Source of the DNA: Arthrobacter sp. zg-Y919
Lineage (GTDB): Bacteria > Actinomycetota > Actinomycetes > Actinomycetales > Micrococcaceae
DNA length: 64,000 nt
Assembly: GCF_030142045.1 (NCBI RefSeq)
Contig: NZ_CP126242.1
Location: forward strand, 62,001 to 126,000
Reading direction: 5' to 3'
Under the pieces are notes generated by a model, which was not told the DNA's origin, made no database searches, and was given only the letters and a program-made list of their open reading frames with translations. A program made the position numbers and the translations under genes. Positions 62,610-64,000 of the stretch are shown here, piece by piece; within the stretch, counting starts at the first letter, position 1, and the number at the start of each line of letters is the position of its first letter.

Positions 62610-64000
62610 CTACAAGCCAAGCTGCTCGAGGACGGGCAGCCGGCTGCGCACAATGGTCCGGGCCTCGGCGGCGGAATGGGCAGCCAAGGCGCGGGCCGAG
62701 AGCTCCTGCGCCTGTTCCAGGGTGACGGATTCCAGGACTGTGCCCACGCCGGACAAGGCGCGCGGCGTCATGGACAGCGTGTTTACCCCCATTCCGGCGA
62801 GCACGACGGCGAGGGCAGGGTCCGCGGCCGCCTCGCCGCACACTCCCACGGTCCTGGCGCCGGCTGCCGGCTCCGTCCCCGCAGCCGTGGCGCGGGCTGC
62901 ACCGGCAACGGTGGCGGAGATCAGCTGCAGGACGGCCGGCTGCCACGGATCGTTCAGCGAAGCGAGCGAACCCAGCTGCCGGTCCGAGGCCATGGTGTAC
63001 TGCGTGAGGTCATTGGTGCCCAGGCTGGCAAACCGGACCCGGGCCAGGATGGCTTCGGACATAATCGCCGCCGCCGGGACCTCGACCATCACGCCGGGCA
63101 TGCCGAGTCCCGCGCCGGCACACATCACGGCGAAGTCGGCGGCCTCCTCGGCGGTGGACACCATGGGTGCCATGACCCAGACATCCGCGGTGTGCGCGCC
63201 CGCGGCGGCGGCAATGGCTTCCAACTGGCGGGCGAGCACCCCGGGGGAGGTGCGGTCGGTACGGAATCCGCGTACCCCGAGTGCCGGATTCGGCTCGGAA
63301 GCGTCCGTCAGGAACGGCAGTGGCTTGTCCGCCCCGGCGTCAAGGGTGCGGATCACTACCTTCCGGCCCGGAAACGCCTCGAATACCGCTCCGTAGGCGG
63401 CCACCTGTTCCTCGATGGTGGGTTCCGTGTCACGGCCCAGAAAGCAGAACTCCGTGCGGAGCAGCCCGATTCCCTCCGCGCCGGCTTCCGCTGCTGCACG
63501 GGCGTCCTTCCCGGAACCCACGTTGGCCAGCAGTGGCACCCGGTAGCCGTCAGAGGTTTTTCCGGTGCCGTTGAACACCGGCAGCGCGGCGCGCGCGGCG
63601 TACTTATGCGCGGCTACGCGTTCCTCGTCGCCGGGATCCACGACCACGCTGCCGGCCGCGCCGTCCAGATAGATTTCGGCGCCGTCGGGAACCTCGTCCG
63701 CGCCGGCAGCCCCCACCACGGCGGGCAGGCCCAGGGACCGGGCAAGGATGGCCGTGTGAGACTGTGGCCCACCCTCGCTGGTGACCAGGCCGATTACCAT
63801 GGCCGGGTCCAGCGTCGCAGTGTCCGCCGGTGCCAGCTCCACGGCCGTGAGGATAAAGGGAACCTGGGACCCCGGAATCCCCGGCGCCGGCAGACCGTTC
63901 AGTTCCGCCACGATCCGGGCGCGGACATCGAGCACGTCCTGGGTCCGTTCCGCCATGTAGCCGCCCAGGCTTTGGAGCATCGCGGCGACTTCCATGCCCG
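62610..64000 (-). CDS. ptsI: PTS enzyme I, C-terminal part (5' end cut by window)
   Basis: About 462 residues are visible; the frame reaches the right edge, and the N-terminal roughly 90-100 residues of a normal enzyme I (about 560) are outside. The phosphorylated His is in GGPQSHTAILARSLGLPAVVG. The PEP-binding barrel has GIGLLRTEFCFLGRD, VVIRTLDAGADKPLPFL and the catalytic cysteine in VGVCGEAAADP. It starts the phosphate chain EI-HPr used by PTS sugars and by DhaM. Transcription order is ptsI then ptsH. Confidence 0.95.
   Translation of the reverse strand, partial: GMEVAAMLQSLGGYMAERTQDVLDVRARIVAELNGLPAPGIPGSQVPFILTAVELAPADTATLDPAMVIGLVTSEGGPQSHTAILARSLGLPAVVGAAGADEVPDGAEIYLDGAAGSVVVDPGDEERVAAHKYAARAALPVFNGTGKTSDGYRVPLLANVGSGKDARAAAEAGAEGIGLLRTEFCFLGRDTEPTIEEQVAAYGAVFEAFPGRKVVIRTLDAGADKPLPFLTDASEPNPALGVRGFRTDRTSPGVLARQLEAIAAAAGAHTADVWVMAPMVSTAEEAADFAVMCAGAGLGMPGVMVEVPAAAIMSEAILARVRFASLGTNDLTQYTMASDRQLGSLASLNDPWQPAVLQLISATVAGAARATAAGTEPAAGARTVGVCGEAAADPALAVVLAGMGVNTLSMTPRALSGVGTVLESVTLEQAQELSARALAAHSAAEARTIVRSRLPVLEQLGL

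Overview
The window is a high-GC actinobacterial chromosome segment, best matched by an Arthrobacter-type member of the Micrococcaceae. The reasons are the DisA/RadA pair, Lsr2, ClpC with a ClgR-like operator, the folate-FtsH-Hpt-TilS cluster, the DUF3180/PH-domain genes, GTG starts with purine-rich ribosome sites, and many four-base overlaps between genes. The genus is inferred from gene content and protein style, not from a marker gene. I see no insertion sequence, prophage, CRISPR array or rRNA operon. Most of the segment is core chromosome.

Layout. 1-9.3 kb: a cut-off MprF-like membrane protein, a phosphodiesterase, glycerate kinase, a uracil/xanthine permease, an SDR-aldehyde dehydrogenase pair and phosphoglucomutase. 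9.3-15 kb: a methionine-synthase-like gene behind what looks like a SAM-I/IV-type riboswitch, a peptide transporter, a luciferase-like oxidoreductase and an amidase. 15-22.2 kb: rhodanese-pheA, topoisomerase IB, a small acidic protein behind repeated boxes, a lipid kinase, serS, a HAD phosphatase and a SatD-like protein. 22.2-41.5 kb: the classic housekeeping block ppa / dacB - metalloprotease - tilS - hpt - ftsH - folE - folP - folB - folK - DUF3180 - two PH-domain membrane proteins - DUF2520 - panC - lysS - lsr2 - clpC.

41.5-50.5 kb: N-acetylglutamate synthase, CsbD, the PEP-dependent dihydroxyacetone kinase dhaKLM, mutY, disA and radA, and an FUSC membrane protein. 50.6-56.5 kb: phosphate uptake, with pstSCAB behind a PHO-box-like repeat facing the pit/DUF47 pair. 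56.8-64 kb: a hypothetical, tRNA-Lys(TTT), a CDGSH protein coupled to a heme-oxygenase-like diiron protein, small hypotheticals, a two-gene unit of a duplicated-HTH regulator plus a seven-helix membrane protein, and ptsH with the 3' part of ptsI.

Links within the window: PtsI and HPr (62.3-64 kb) would supply phosphate to DhaM (44.3 kb). FolE-FolP-FolB-FolK form one folate operon. RadA and DisA join recombination with c-di-AMP signalling. High-affinity (Pst) and low-affinity (Pit) phosphate uptake lie side by side. The least explained pieces are the HTH/seven-helix pair at 60.6-62.1 kb, the repeated TGGACRACCA boxes at 17.4 kb, and the hairpin between ribosome site and start codon of ftsH.
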